64,000 nucleotides of DNA from Ophiosphaerella korrae (GCA_028456385.1 JALNQF010000004.1:372001-436000), one strand, 5' to 3'. Counted from the first letter of the stretch, positions 1-11,331 are shown. A program made the numbers and translations. The notes: generated from the sequence alone by a model not told the origin.

Positions 1-187
1 AGAGAAAGATAGGAAGGGTAATATTGATATGCTTGACATCATGTCATGGAACAAAGACAGGGAACTCGAGCAGTATTTACTTGACCAGGGATTGATTGTT
101 ATGGAACAAGGCAACTGGAAAATTGGGAACGGCAAACCCAGACGACTAGATGGAGAGGATAGCAACGATGACTCTGAGGAGGAGTAG
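1..187 (+). CDS. C-terminal end of an unidentified protein (5' truncated by window)
   Basis: Reading from base 2 the frame is open for 61 codons to TAG at 185-187. The peptide is charged, contains the segment LDIMSWNKDRELEQYLLDQG, and ends in an acidic tail (DSNDDSEEE). The composition and an open frame entering from the window edge suggest the last part of a larger protein. I do not recognise the family. The remaining part lies to the left of this window, so the function cannot be judged here. Confidence 0.55.
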   Translation, partial: EKDRKGNIDMLDIMSWNKDRELEQYLLDQGLIVMEQGNWKIGNGKPRRLDGEDSNDDSEEE

Positions 188-3100
188 ATGGCACTTGCTA
201 AACATTTCTTTGTACTTTTCTAAGCGGTATACCCTTTCGGCGTCATTGCAATGACTTATCTTCTCATGAATAGGCGATAGATTAACGAATGCATTCCATC
301 GTATCAGTAGACAAAATTTAGCCACAGTCTTCCAGCACGTTGCAATAACGTTATTGAAATTCTATAAACCTTTGCCATGCTGTGATTTCTTTCGAGACTC
401 CCAAGCTGTGCAGCTTCAATTTTGAGCAGTCATTTGCTCATCCTAGTGTTGCACTAGCATTGCAGTGTCTTAGGCCCCCATGCAGCAGCAATGCTCACAC
501 CTTCCCACCACCCACAAAGAGCAACTGACCACTAAGTGTAATGATACTAGGCAGTAACCCCATAGCCCCAACAGGCAGATGTCTCGAACTGTTGACCGCA
601 TATATGAACCGAAAATCCACGGAGCAGAAAAGTCCACTTCCAGCATGTTTCACCGGATGCGGTGGGATGTTTTTAGATCCGAGCCGCGGAGCCCTCTTTC
701 AACCCGAGCAGGATCGGGTTGCAGCGGGGCCAGAACCAGAGCGCTGGGATGGACTATGAGTCGAGGGCGGGGGCCAAAATATGGCTATCCGGGCGGTATC
801 TGGTCACCTACCTACTTGGAGCTTATCTGACATTGAAGGTGGTGGTGGTGATGGTAATGATGCGCGCTGTCTTTGGTGGATGCTAATCCATTCGTCGTCG
901 TCGCCTCCTGCTCCTTCGGCTCCCTGCACTCGTACCCGAATCTGATTCATACAAGCGAGCATTCAGCCCGTGGCGCTGACCTTTGCCAGATCACACCTAC
1001 CCGAGACGCGGAAAGCGTTTCAATGTCGTGTTTCCCCTTCGTCATACTTTCTGCAGATCCGTTGTACGCCAGCCGTTTCTCTCGCCTGTTGCGCGTTTGG
1101 GCACGTTGGCCATTTGCCTTGTTTCTTTTTTGTTTATTTTTTATTTATTTTTTATTTCCCCTTTTCTAGTTGTGTCGAATCCTGTCCTGAGCGTTCTTAG
1201 TGCAGGGCAAAAATGAGGCTGAGACATTATAGTGGGTTGGCACATGTTGCAGGCGGATACGAGCACTTGCATGAGGAGGTCCTTCAAGACGTGCAGGACT
1301 GCGCCCCCGCTTTTGCTGAATGCGCACTAACGGTTATTGCGTTCGATTCGATCACGATGAATGCCGGGAATTGGGTATTTATTTGTCAGAGGAGGACTAA
1401 TAAGTTGTTGTCTTGATACACTCTGGTGTGGCTGTGTGTTCATGGGTATGGCGAGGGTGGGGTGTGGCTACCAACGGGGCTAAAGGAAGGCAACAGCCGC
1501 TATCTTTTAATTGCGCCAGAAGTGTATATAAGAGCTCGAACCGCTTATTTTAAACGATTAAGTCATTACCTTGTAAATCACCTTTGTGGGTAGTAAGTAT
1601 ACTCTCATGTCGTGTTAAATCTGACAAGTACTTTGTGGATGGGCAGAAACAAACGAACACTGAAGTATATGATTTAATCTATACATCCGTAGCGTCTGTG
1701 TATTTAGTTTACTTTGGGTAGGAACGGTAAATAGATCATGCCTCTTTCGCGGAGTCTTTTTTTTTTTTTTTTTGGCTAGGAAGGTTTGAGGTTGTGCACA
1801 GTCTCACACGCTCACCCTGCAGGTTGCTCAGTAGTCGTAAATAGATTCAATATCAGATGCACTTGATAAGCATCAGTGAACACGATCTATCATGAAACGG
1901 CGCAAGGTTACCGGGTCTGCAAGGTGGGCCACTATTGCCCATGAGTAGGCACTTACATCGCCCGTATTCTATTGATAGTAGTTTGAGATATTTTTATAGT
2001 AAACGTCTGTGTAACCTATAGGGACGCCATAGATATTGAGCAAATGGGTGTAATGTGTAATATAATTTCTAGCCAATTTGGGTTATCGGAAAATGAAGGA
2101 AATCTGAGGCCAAGAAACTTGAGATATGGTACATTTCTGATGTAGAGACACCACCAGTCGTGTTTGTGATACCCATGCATCCTCAATCATTACACTATCT
2201 TGTGAGGTCTCAGACCACTTATCGCTGAATTTCGTACTTATTTGGAGTTAATAGCTAAGCTAATTTCGCACCACTTGTTTAGGTTGTCTAAAGTATCCGC
2301 GAAGACATGTGCGTATCCAGTCCAAGCACCAAAGGCGCGCTAAAAAAAAATCACTTCTTTCACTTCTACATCAGCGCTTAGAGAGACTTGGTACCTTCCC
2401 AATTAGGAAGGCTTTTTTTTTTTGCATGGATTGCAGCAACTCTTGGCAGTGAATGTAACCCATGAGGAGAGGTGTAGGGACCGTATTAGTTCACTGTAGC
2501 TTTGCATCCCAACTACTTATATTAGCTACCATTTTTTATGTCAGATGTAGACATAACTAGCTTTATCATTGATCCAATTGATATGTAGCGGCTATTCTAC
2601 CAAAATGGCGAGATACTAGGAGAGTCAATTCTTCTGTTGTTGCGACACATATTGTCGTAGAGATTACAGGACACGCCATACGCTGCATCGAGACTTCGTT
2701 CAAAGAAGACCAAAACCTTCTAGCAGAGTCAATGTCCTGCGAAATAAATGCTCTGCGAAATGAAAATGTGTTTGGAAGTGGTGAAATTACCATCAATCAT
2801 GACACGGCATGATATTATAGAGTCTACATTCTAATTTGGATCAGCGAGCCAATCTCGCAAGCTGGACCCCGACCATACTGGAAAGCTCGATTCGTAGCAA
2901 TTGGAGGCTTGACCTGAATGATTGCATCTAGCCATCAACCCTACAATGGCGAGCACTTGGACCTGCACACGCTATAGGCAAAATGCGACGCTCATCTTGC
3001 TCGTCTTCCAACTATACATACACACACTCTGTAAGCACTACCCCGAACCGACCCTCTAGCCATGCAAGCTAAAAGAATCCACGCGTTTGACGTTCAAACG

Positions 3101-3993
3101 CCGTTGTATGCTAGAAATCTCCGTTGCCGGGTCGTGACGAGCGGTACTTTGCGAAACTAGCTAGATCATCGCCCACTCGTACCAATTATCAACAAGATGT
3201 TCCCACCTTTGGTCCCGATCGGTACCATACTTTGACATCAACCAAGTGCTTGAGTAGGTTTGCCCCCCCCCCCCCCCCACACACACACACACACACACAC
3301 GCACGCTGTTGGTCCCAGGAGAGTTTCCACGTGGTGCCACATGTCTTGATAGACGAATGCAGCGGGAATAGGTAGTTTACCAATCCAGCCCTGCATCGGC
3401 GTCGGCAAACATGCATGTTTCGGCACATGGGGACTGGTACCATATTTTGTAGGGTCACCATACATATTCCCGTATAGATCCTGATTTATTTTTGGCCACT
3501 TTTTTTTGCTTCTACGAACGGCTTTACCTCGGTACACGCCGTAATCACCTTGATAGTTAGGTATTGTGGTGTGGTGATTTGTGTTGTGTGTTGCCAAGGT
3601 TTATCCAAGCTGATGCTGGTTGTTGGAAGCGGGGATGGAAGATGGAAGGATTTAACTTGCTGTCTACTGTAGAATGACCTACACATACTCTTCTAAAATA
3701 CCTATATATGACATCCGTAGACACTGAGACCAATTTAGACTGATACCATCCGAAATACCGTATGAAGTCTCCAGTAATGTACAAATATGCAAAGGGGTAT
3801 CTAAGTGCAAAGACCTGGGGTTCATGGAAGGACTGCGATTGGCGGTCACTAAAAACGAAAGTTGTGTCGCACGTAAACGCCTAGGAAAGCACCAAAAATA
3901 ATGGCACTCATGTGCCAGCTCTACTAAAATCCGTGTGGGATATGTGGTATCTGATGAGATCTTGTAAGATACGGGTTAGGCAAGCTCTGACCC
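188..3993. other. 3.8 kb gene-free stretch
   Basis: No ORF here has convincing coding character. The short ORFs present overlap in several frames and resemble no family I know. The stretch contains a T17 run (1757-1773), T-rich tracts near 2411, and a C16 run followed by (AC)11 at 3263-3300. Local base composition shifts from GC-rich (550-1000) to AT-rich (1500-2600). It probably holds the 3' UTRs of both flanking genes, which converge on it. No inverted-repeat ends were found by eye. Confidence 0.5.
3263..3300. repeat. C16 run joined to (AC)11 microsatellite
   Basis: Sixteen consecutive C (3263-3278) run directly into eleven AC dinucleotides (3279-3300). It is a simple-sequence tract. The ORFs crossing it on the minus strand (runs of Gly and of Cys-Val) are artefacts of the repeat. 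Confidence 0.95.
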
Positions 3994-5484
3994 TCAATCT
4001 TTTGGCGTGGTTTTTCCAAACATGGAGAGCCTGTACTTCTTGAGTTTACTTGATGATTCTCTTCGGCTTTCCCATGGGAGAACATCATTCATCCGGAGGC
4101 GTCCGCCGAGGCCAAGCCGTTCTCGAGGAGATTCGTGCCAGGTTGTGGACAGTACTGAAGGTGCGATTGTCGAGGGCGCAATGGAGTATGAATCTGCATC
4201 TTTATCATCTTGTACCGTTTCGTCAGATTCCGTACTGGTAAACGAAGCTTCGTACAGAGTGGGTAATCCTGGGCTAACCGGCATATTTCTGTATGGTGGT
4301 GTTGTCATAGAACGGGTGGGTGAAGGAGGAGTGTTGGGCGGAATTGGCCGGCTAAAGTTTTGGACTGTGCGTGCCGGAGCAGAAAGTGAGATAGGAGGTG
4401 GTATAGCCATAGACGAATCAGCTTTTGCAACTGGCACGAACGATTGATCGTCGAACAAAAAGTCGTGAGATTCGGGTATGGTGGCTTCCAAGACACCATC
4501 CGGTCGTTGTGCGGATGTGTCTCCCCAGAAGCTTTTGTGCGGCCTATCGTTGAGCTTCTGGAAAACCACTTCTGCCGTATCTCTGACAACGGTATCAACA
4601 GAGGCCGTGGATGAAGTTGGAGAGGATGCTCTGAAATTGACGAGTTGATCTACAAGCATGTCTGGGGTGACCTCTGGCTCAAAATAGGTTTCCGTGATTG
4701 GCGACGATGGTATCTCAACCTGGGACGGGTCTATAGGAAGTGCGCCACTTGCCATGGGTTCTTCAAGGTAGAAGGATGTTTCAGAGAGCTTAGTAGGAGA
4801 CGGTAAGGGTGAACTGGGTTGCGTTTCCTCGCGCTGAGCAGAGCTTGAGGCGGGTTTTGCAACCGAGGGGATTGAATTCCGGCTATGTGTGCCGTTTGAT
4901 ATTACAGAGGGCTTTGAGCTGTCCCTAGACACGGTAGTGGAGTGTGAATCTTGCGAAAGCCGTTTTGATGAGACACTGAGTCTGTCCTTGTTGGACCCAC
5001 TTGACCTGGAATTGCGGCACTTGGCGGATCCAGGAACGCCGTCCCACTTGGAGTTGACCTTGGGGACATTGCTTGGAAGTTTTTTGGAGATAAGGCTGGC
5101 GTCGGGTCGAGAGGTGGGTGTTAGGGCGCCCTTGGCAGTGGCTTGTTTACGTTGGGCTTGGGCATATTGTTCGAAAGCAAGCTGTGAAGGCTCTTTTAGA
5201 GATAGAAACCCGAGCACCGAGGGCTTCTTCGCCGTCTTCTTGGATGACTTGGAGTCATTGGAAGAGGATATGCTAGATGTCGTGGAAGCCAGGCTGGGTG
5301 ATATGAAGCTAGCCGTGTCAAATGACGGTCGGCGCAGAGAGGAAGCTGGTGAAGATAGAGTGACGGGCAAAGGCAGGGCGTGGCAGACCTGGAGGACGTG
5401 GTCGGCAGGCAAAGGGCTTCTGTACTTGAGCCTAGGGATGCGAGGCGGCGGGGGATGCGCTGTTAAGTTTGTGCCGAGCGCCAT
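3994..5484 (-). CDS. Ser-rich conserved fungal protein of unknown function (496 aa)
   Basis: A single exon. The frame extends further upstream only through TTG/CTC codons after a TGA, so the first ATG (5482-5484, good GCC-ATGG context) is taken as the start. The protein is rich in Ser, Pro and Thr and probably largely disordered. Near residue 70 it has a basic stretch (KSSKKTAKKPS) followed by LGFLSLKEPSQLAFEQYAQA, a short ordered-looking motif I have seen in other Pezizomycotina proteins of unknown role. The C-terminus is basic (SKLKKYRLSMFGKTTPKD). No membrane segment or catalytic motif is visible once the TTG-initiated leader is discarded. The gene is divergent from the Pro-rich gene at 6369, with a G-rich tract and a TATA-like sequence between them. 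Coding is well supported; function is unknown. Confidence 0.75.
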   Translation of the reverse strand: MALGTNLTAHPPPPRIPRLKYRSPLPADHVLQVCHALPLPVTLSSPASSLRRPSFDTASFISPSLASTTSSISSSNDSKSSKKTAKKPSVLGFLSLKEPSQLAFEQYAQAQRKQATAKGALTPTSRPDASLISKKLPSNVPKVNSKWDGVPGSAKCRNSRSSGSNKDRLSVSSKRLSQDSHSTTVSRDSSKPSVISNGTHSRNSIPSVAKPASSSAQREETQPSSPLPSPTKLSETSFYLEEPMASGALPIDPSQVEIPSSPITETYFEPEVTPDMLVDQLVNFRASSPTSSTASVDTVVRDTAEVVFQKLNDRPHKSFWGDTSAQRPDGVLEATIPESHDFLFDDQSFVPVAKADSSMAIPPPISLSAPARTVQNFSRPIPPNTPPSPTRSMTTPPYRNMPVSPGLPTLYEASFTSTESDETVQDDKDADSYSIAPSTIAPSVLSTTWHESPRERLGLGGRLRMNDVLPWESRRESSSKLKKYRLSMFGKTTPKD

Positions 5485-5648
5485 GGCTAGCAAGAGCAAG
5501 AGCAACGGCGACGATCTCGATCAAGATGGTCCGATTGGGGAATAGCAGTGTTGTGAAGCGAAGCAGCTGGGCATGTGATTGGCGGGCTGGGGATGGTGCA
5601 GCACATGTCGCACTGGGCGAGAAGGTGGGAGCTCGATGGGAGGGCAGT

Positions 5649-5682
5649 GGGGGGACGGGAGGGGGAGGGAGGGAGGGAGGGG
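5649..5682 (+). promoter_or_regulatory. G-quadruplex-type motif
   Basis: The + strand has seven G-runs of 3 to 6 bases separated by only one or two bases (G6, G3, G5, G3, G3, G3, G4). This satisfies the usual four-run G-quadruplex pattern several times over. It lies 165-198 bp upstream of the ATG of the minus-strand Ser-rich gene. The motif is seen directly; folding or regulation is inference. Confidence 0.6.
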
Positions 5683-5916
5683 ATGGCTGGCGGATATATA
5701 AAATTTGGCGTGGCCCAGCAGCCAGGAACAGGGTGGAAGGCGCAAAGCAGAAAGGATCGGACGGGCGGAATGGTGAAAGGCAGCGGGCAGGTACCCAAGT
5801 CTAGCCACTGTTACTTTGGCACACGCTGCTGCCAGTGTGTATGTGCAACACATGGAGACTTTGGTGGGCAGGGCGTGGCGGCTTGCTGGCATCGGCAGTG
5901 CTTGTCTAGGTGGGCT

Positions 5917-5952
5917 GGATTGTTTGGATTGTTTGGATTGTTTGGACTGTTT
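5917..5952 (+). repeat. 9-bp tandem repeat, four copies
   Basis: GGATTGTTT occurs three times in a row, followed by a fourth copy with one change (GGACTGTTT). It lies in the divergent promoter region about 420 bp upstream of the gene at 6369. Confidence 0.9.
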
Positions 5953-6368
5953 GGAAGCGTCCGGCAGGCGGCACCCAGGCGGGCTGGTCGTGGCCGGCCA
6001 GTGGCCTGGACGCGCTTCCTGGCTCCGACTGCTGCTGTTCCTCCGAAAGAGCAAGCCACGGCGCCACGGAGGGGGTTGCTTTTGCCGCCGGCTCCACACC
6101 CGCCGCGAGGTGAGGAGTTGAGATGGGCTGGGAGAGGCGAGGCCGCCCTTGGTCGTCAAACCTACCGCTTTGGGACTGCCGCCCCCTGCCCCTCGCTCGC
6201 CTGGCGTCTTTTCAGCTGCTTGCACGGGCTCGCTGGTCGCAGCCCCCCACGTTGGCTGCGGCTCGGCAGGGCGGGTTTCTGCCACGACCACTCTGGGCCC
6301 GCTGCCTGCCAGTCTGCAGCAGTCGAGGATCGCGAGAGTGAGAGTCGCGAGTCGCCTGCCTCGCCGCC

Positions 6369-7178
6369 ATGCCAGCGCTCCTGGTCGACACCTCGAATCC
6401 TGGCCCAGCCCCCCGCACCGCCTCTCCATCCTCGCCCGGCCGCCCGCCTGTCTCGCCCATCACGCCCACGGCCTCTGTCGCCCAGCTTGCACCCGTTGAG
6501 CTGGCTGCACAACCACCACCACCACCACCGCCGCCGCCGCCGCCGCCGCCGCCACAACCCCCGTCTGCCCCGCCGGCTGCAACCTTCAGACAACAGCCGC
6601 CCTCGGTAGCCATCGCCGAAAGCGACAACCCAGATGCCATCGCATTGCGCTCCGCCATCTCGCTGCTGCAGCTACAGCGCGAGAAGAGCAAGCGCGACTT
6701 GAAGGCCCTGGCCGAGCTCAAGACGGTCGCCGTCGCCAACCCTGCCGCCTTTGCCCAGTCTCTGCAGAAGAGCCGCGCCCGTCCACCAGACGCCTACTCG
6801 GATGTCCTCACCCCCACCCTGGCCGGCCTCGAAGCAGACGCGACGACGGGGCATCCTGCCGTGGATGCGCGCAAAGACTCTGCCGACGTGGGCGCACAGC
6901 TCCCTGCCCCCAAGTTCCCTGATATACCACAGCCCCAGAACATCGTGCGCTGTCCGCCCGTCAACTGGGCAAAGTACCATGTAGTGGGAGAGTCGCTGGA
7001 CAAGATGCACGAGGAGCAGAAGAAATGGCCGGGCCAGCCAGAACCACCACGCACGCAGGCAGGAGCCAGGCTCCCAGCACACGCCATTGCTGCACCCTAC
7101 TCACCCTTCACAGACGGCATCGGCAAGCCACCCTCCAGGCCACAGCCACCCAAAGGGCCCAAAAAGTCACCTGCATAA
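6369..7178 (+). CDS. Pro-rich conserved fungal protein of unknown function (269 aa)
   Basis: A single exon from ATG in GCCGCC-ATG context to TAA. Residues 1-75 are low complexity and include a run of 14 Pro (about 41-54) encoded by CCA/CCG triplets. Residues about 88-125 form a predicted amphipathic helix rich in Leu, Lys and Arg (AISLLQLQREKSKRDLKALA). Residues about 195-215 carry a compact motif around CPPVNWAKYHVVGESLDKMH. The last 40 residues are again Pro-rich. The helix and the NWAKY segment look conserved in Pezizomycotina proteins, but I cannot name the family. It could be a subunit of a nuclear complex; that is speculation. Codon use (C-ending) fits a real gene. Confidence 0.72.
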   Translation: MPALLVDTSNPGPAPRTASPSSPGRPPVSPITPTASVAQLAPVELAAQPPPPPPPPPPPPPPQPPSAPPAATFRQQPPSVAIAESDNPDAIALRSAISLLQLQREKSKRDLKALAELKTVAVANPAAFAQSLQKSRARPPDAYSDVLTPTLAGLEADATTGHPAVDARKDSADVGAQLPAPKFPDIPQPQNIVRCPPVNWAKYHVVGESLDKMHEEQKKWPGQPEPPRTQAGARLPAHAIAAPYSPFTDGIGKPPSRPQPPKGPKKSPA

Positions 7179-7838
7179 AGGCAGACGCTCTGCTTTCCTT
7201 TCTCACCTTATGAATATGATGATAGATACGCCCCATGAATAGACGGCAGGAGGACAGAACCGGCGCTAGCCCCAGCCACATACTCTCTCTCTCAATCAAT
7301 AGACGAAGAAATCCAGCTTAAGCCTAACCGTGTGTTTCTATCCATGCATCCATCGCAGGTCTTGTCGAATCTTGACCCAGCCCTGCGCAAGCCTCCTCGC
7401 TTAGCACCCACAACCCCTGCCAACTGCGTCATTAGCCGCCAGGGTCATGACAACAAAACGGCCACCAACACGTCAATCCAGTCCAATCATACCTAGAAGG
7501 GGCAGTTTGCGCGGAAGATCTTGAGGCTGCCACTCTGCGACTTTGTAACTTGGTTGCCTACCGTTGCGTAATGTCCCTGGCTCGGGTGACGTGAATAGCC
7601 CTTTCACTGTGCAAGCCTGGTTTCGATGCACTCCAAGCTTTGCCTCCTTTGCGCCTTTGTGACTTGTTATATATTCAATGACTGTCCCGTTGTGCAGCCT
7701 ACGTCTATCATATTTGTTACATTCCTCTCTTTGAAAACCTGCCATCATTGTTCATACCCTGCTATTTACTGATATTTACTGGTCAAGCTTGCGCTTCGCA
7801 CACCGCGTATAGTTTGACACCCCAACGTGCCAACCACC
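7179..7838. other. Intergenic region, 660 bp
   Basis: Holds the 3' UTR of the Pro-rich gene and the promoter/5' UTR of the SUR7-like gene. The final 150 bp is pyrimidine-rich, as is common upstream of fungal start codons. No gene seen. Confidence 0.5.
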
Positions 7839-8783
7839 ATGCGTCTCACAGCCCTTGTCCCCGTGCTATGCTGCACTGTAGCACTCATCCTCTCCTTCCT
7901 ATGTCTCTTTGCAGGCCACAAGCAAGGCTTCATGGAGGACTACCACCTCCTAACCGTACGTCAAGCCCGCTCCCACTCCCTTCTCCCATGCTCCAACTAA
8001 CACTCCCAACAGCTCAACACCTCTCTCCTCGGCGAGACCCTCCTTGAAGAAAACACAACTTCCTCCAACTCCATCACCAACCTGCTCGACAAGATTCCAA
8101 ACTATATCAACGAGCAAATCAACGACAGAATTGAGCAAGTCAAGGACAAAATCGGTATCCAGGACTGGTACAGCGCCCACATGCTCAACTACTGCGACGG
8201 CCAGTATACGCCCGCCGAAGTTGCCAACGCGGCCGTCTCAGAAAACGGCATTTCCAAAGTAGTCAAGAACTGCAGCGAGAGCCAGGCCATGTACCAATTC
8301 GACCCCACGCGCATCATCCAAGACGCCCTGAACAAGACGACCAAGGGCAAGGTCACGCTCAAGGACATCAAGTGGCCCGAGGACATTGACGATGGGATCC
8401 GCGCGCTCAACGCCGTCATGGCCGCCATGTTCGTCTTATACGTCATATCCATCTGCCTCATCTTCGTCGCGCTCATCGCCGCCGTCGCAGCCGTCCTTGC
8501 ATCCGGCCGGCTCTCTGCGTGCCTCAACGGCGTGATTGCCCTACTCGCGCTACTAGCCATTGGTATTGCGAGCGCGCTTGTTACCGCCATGAGCACCAAG
8601 GCAACGGAGCTGATTAACAAGTATGGCAACCATGTGGGGGTCGAAGCGAAGAAAGGAGGCAAGTTTTTGGCCATTACCTGGGCTGCTACCGCCCTCATGT
8701 TTATTGTCTTTGTCCAGTGGATGGTCGAGATTTGTGCGGGTAGGAGACAGATGAAAAGGACGTTGTATGCGAAGCATGGTTAG
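7839..8783 (+). CDS. SUR7/PalI-family tetraspan plasma-membrane protein (295 aa)
   Basis: Two exons, 7839-7955 and 8013-8783. The 57-nt intron has GTACGT and CAACAG ends and a CTAAC branch site, and splicing is in phase. TM1 is at residues about 5-25 (LTALVPVLCCTVALILSFLC). It is followed by a long extracellular loop with candidate N-glycosylation sites and the family signature W-Y-x-x-x-x-x-N-Y-C-x-G (DWYSAHMLNYCDG). Three more hydrophobic spans lie near residues 180-205, 212-235 and 260-282, then a short cytosolic tail. This four-span layout with the Cys-bearing loop matches fungal SUR7/PalI proteins, which act in eisosomes, cell-wall stress or pH sensing. Which subgroup it belongs to cannot be settled by eye. 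Confidence 0.85.
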
Positions 8784-9428
8784 TGCAGTGCGTAGGAAGG
8801 CACGATTGAGAAATGATCCCCCTTGCAGAAAACTGCCGAGTCTGGAAAGGGGCTGGGAGAATTGGTTGGGGATTGGAGATTGTGTGTATTACGACTCTTT
8901 TATGTCTCTCTGTTCTATACCCCCCCCCCCCCCCCCCCCCCCTCCCCCCCGTCTTGTCAACCCTTTGTTTGCCTGGCTTTATGATGTATGTTACAGAGTG
9001 AGAGTGCATTGAATGAGCGCAAGATACGCAGAAATGATGTAACGCTCAATATTCCAAAAAGGCGATGCGGAGAGTGATGGGATGATAATAATAAAAGTAA
9101 TAATAGGATTCATCAATTCATAGTGTCCCTCAAACATAGTGTAATGACCATTTCCAGCGGGTATCTAGTCGTCACCTCCAAACCTACTCTACTAAGGTGT
9201 CTATAGTTACGATATTGCAAGCCCTATTCCCACGCATACCAGCTGTCACATCAAACCTTGTGTTGCAGCTCTCTAGACTCTACAAGCGGCCGACGCCCAG
9301 GATACCTTGGTCACTAGATCGTTACTTCAGGCATATCAAATCAAAAACACAGTGTCTGGTATTATGTGGACACGTCATGACCGAACCTATGTAATGCTGT
9401 GACGGCGCTCACCGCTGACGGATAATTT
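8784..9428. other. Convergent intergenic region with C23 run
   Basis: This is the 3' flank shared by the SUR7-like gene and the penta-EF-hand gene. It contains a run of 23 C (8920-8942), then T and seven more C. It also has an AT-rich patch (9085-9110) that could serve as a polyadenylation region. No gene seen. Confidence 0.6.
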
Positions 9429-10660
9429 CTAATAGAGTCCGGTATCAGTTTCGGCGGAAATCGAGTTGAACAAGAATAGAGCTTGCGCACCTGTGAGAAA
9501 CTCCTCGCTGCCCTTGTGTTAGTAAACAGTTACCATGCGCACTAGGTGGTGAAACTTACAAGCTCAATGTAATATACCCATCTCGGTCCTCGTCATACTT
9601 TTTAAACACATCTGTCATCCTCTTCAGACTTATACAGGCCTGGACGAAGAGATCGAAACTCATCGCGTTCCGCCCACTTCTGTCATATGTTTGATAGAGC
9701 AAAGTCACAAAGCCTTGAGACAGGCGGTAGCCAAAGGCAACCAGAGCTTCGTTGAACTCGACGTAGGATATGCTGCCGCTATGGTCGGCATCAAAGCGAT
9801 CAAAGAGGCCGCGCCAGGCAGAGAGGAAGCCCCAGAGGCCACTACAAGGGCTGTGTCAGGGTGAAGAAGGGCATGGGGCCTACAAGACGTACCAAAATTC
9901 GTCAAAGTTGACTGAACCAGAGCGGTCCGTATCGAACATTCTGCAAAAGTTAGCTGAAGAGCAGGCAAAACCGATCGAGACTGGCTACCTAATCATCATG
10001 CGCACGGTGTGGGGGTCAAAGGGTGACCAGTCGCCATTGACAAGCGCGGTTCGCAGTTCAGCTTCAGTCAAGCTACCATTGTCTGTCGCAACCGTCAGTT
10101 CCAGTCGTTTTCATGCCATACCATTGACACTGACTGTCTTTGTCTACTGCGCCAAACAATCTCCACAGCGCTTCTCGGTCATTCCCATCTCTCGGTGGGG
10201 CAGGGGTGGGCGGTGGGCGGGCCTGTTGCGAGATGGGCGGTCGGCCATGATAGCCTTGCGGGGGCGGGCCCTGGCCGTAGTTTGCTGGCGGCGGAGATCC
10301 AACTGCATAGCGGTCATCGCGCCTGTCGTACCTCGAGTCTTGGTATGCGCCTGGCGGGGGTCTGTTGTCATAGTTTGTTGGGCGAGCGCCGTAGCGATCG
10401 TCCTGTCGGTAGTCCTGCCGCTGGCTGGGCAGGTCGTTTCTTTGGTTGGACAGGGGCTTGCTGTTGTAGTCGGGGCGCGCTGAGCTTGTGCGAGGCGGTC
10501 GTTGCGCTGGCCCAGGCTGCTGGTTGCTGCCCATCATTTGCGCAGCCTGCTACTTGTTAATTACCTGTCGCGGCCGCGGTGCAGACACCTGGCTACACAC
10601 CTGCTCAGGCTCGGCATGCATGGGCAGCCTATCTGGATTGAAGCCTTTGTTGTATGCCAT
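9429..10660 (-). CDS. pef1: Penta-EF-hand calcium-binding protein (Pef1/ALG-2/peflin type, 325 aa)
   Basis: Six exons read on the minus strand: 10660-10601, 10549-10135, 10082-9989, 9940-9893, 9841-9560 and 9507-9429. All introns are 48-52 nt with GT-AG ends, and the joined frame is 326 codons including the stop. Residues 1-150 are a disordered Pro/Gln/Tyr/Arg-rich tail (repeated DRYG and PPP motifs) typical of fungal PEF proteins. The EF1 loop is DKDNNGSLTEAE; EF2 follows at FDTDRSGSVNFDEF, then the PEF hallmark CGLWGFLSAWRGLFDRFD. EF3 is DADHSGSISYVE and EF5-like residues include DEDRDGYITLS. Yeast Pef1 binds Ca and Zn and acts in polarised growth and cytokinesis. Exon 6 could be read differently, so the last 25 residues are less certain. 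Confidence 0.9.
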
Positions 10661-11331
10661 GGTGGGGTTATGGTGGTGAGGATGCGCGGAGCAGCAAGCA
10701 ACAGGCGAGGGAGGGCTGATATATGCGTGTGACAAAGCCAGGTCAGCTCGCCAGGCGGAGCGATTGAATGCTAGAGCGCTACGTATCACACAGCTGTAGT
10801 GCAAGCAGGATGGTTCCCTTTTAGTCTTCCTGCTACAGCAGCGCCCAACTCACAGCCTGGCTGCGGCTGACCCGACCCGAGGGCGGGGGCGCCCTGGAGG
10901 CCCTGAAAGACGGCCGTGGGGCGCTTGGCTTATGACGCTGTGCTGCTGGGATGCCAAAATACCGCTGGCAACAATGCACTTTCAACCGGGGCACAAGTTA
11001 TGTTTCCAAGCAATCTGCCATCCATTTCTGCAATAATATACATCAAACTCATCTCTTCACACTATCCATTCACGTCATGCCTAGACTAACCAGCGCCAAA
11101 TTGAACAACACAAAGCGAACCGTCATCAGTGAGGGTATCCACAAACGCCAACACCTGACATGTACGAAATATGACCATAAATCCCATGTCTCCTACATCG
11201 CTTGCCGGCAGTAAGAAAATAGTTAAAAAAAAAAAAAAAAAAAAATGGTGGTACAGTATACACGATAACTTTTGGCGGACCTAGCCCGCCTGAAATCTAA
11301 AGAGACAACTTCCCACGTTGCTTTTCGCTTC
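10661..11331. other. Intergenic region between pef1 promoter and rlm1 terminator
   Basis: Both flanking genes are on the minus strand, so this 671 bp holds the pef1 promoter and the rlm1 3' end. An A21 run lies at 11225-11245, 87 bp past the rlm1 stop. The ORF at 10951-11214 has no protein-like features. Confidence 0.55.

Larger units (their letters stand above)
5485..6368. promoter_or_regulatory. Divergent promoter region with G-run tract and tandem 9-mer
   Basis: This is the 884 bp between the start codons of two divergent genes. It contains a G-run tract (5649-5682), a TATATAAA sequence (5695-5702) about 210 nt upstream of the minus-strand start, and a four-copy 9-bp tandem repeat (5917-5952). 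Long GC-rich ORFs cross the region in several frames, but none looks like protein. Confidence 0.5.

Noticed and set aside
3189..3597. Minus-strand ORFs with poly-Gly and Cys-Val repeats
   Set aside because: Produced by the C16-(AC)11 tract.
4889..5545. 218-codon + strand ORF
   Set aside because: Antisense shadow of the Ser-rich gene, which has a better start and composition on the other strand.
5521..6609. Long overlapping ORFs on both strands in the GC-rich promoter
   Set aside because: GC-rich DNA lowers stop frequency; the frames are repeat-driven (poly-Gly, poly-Arg, QTIQTI) and overlap each other.
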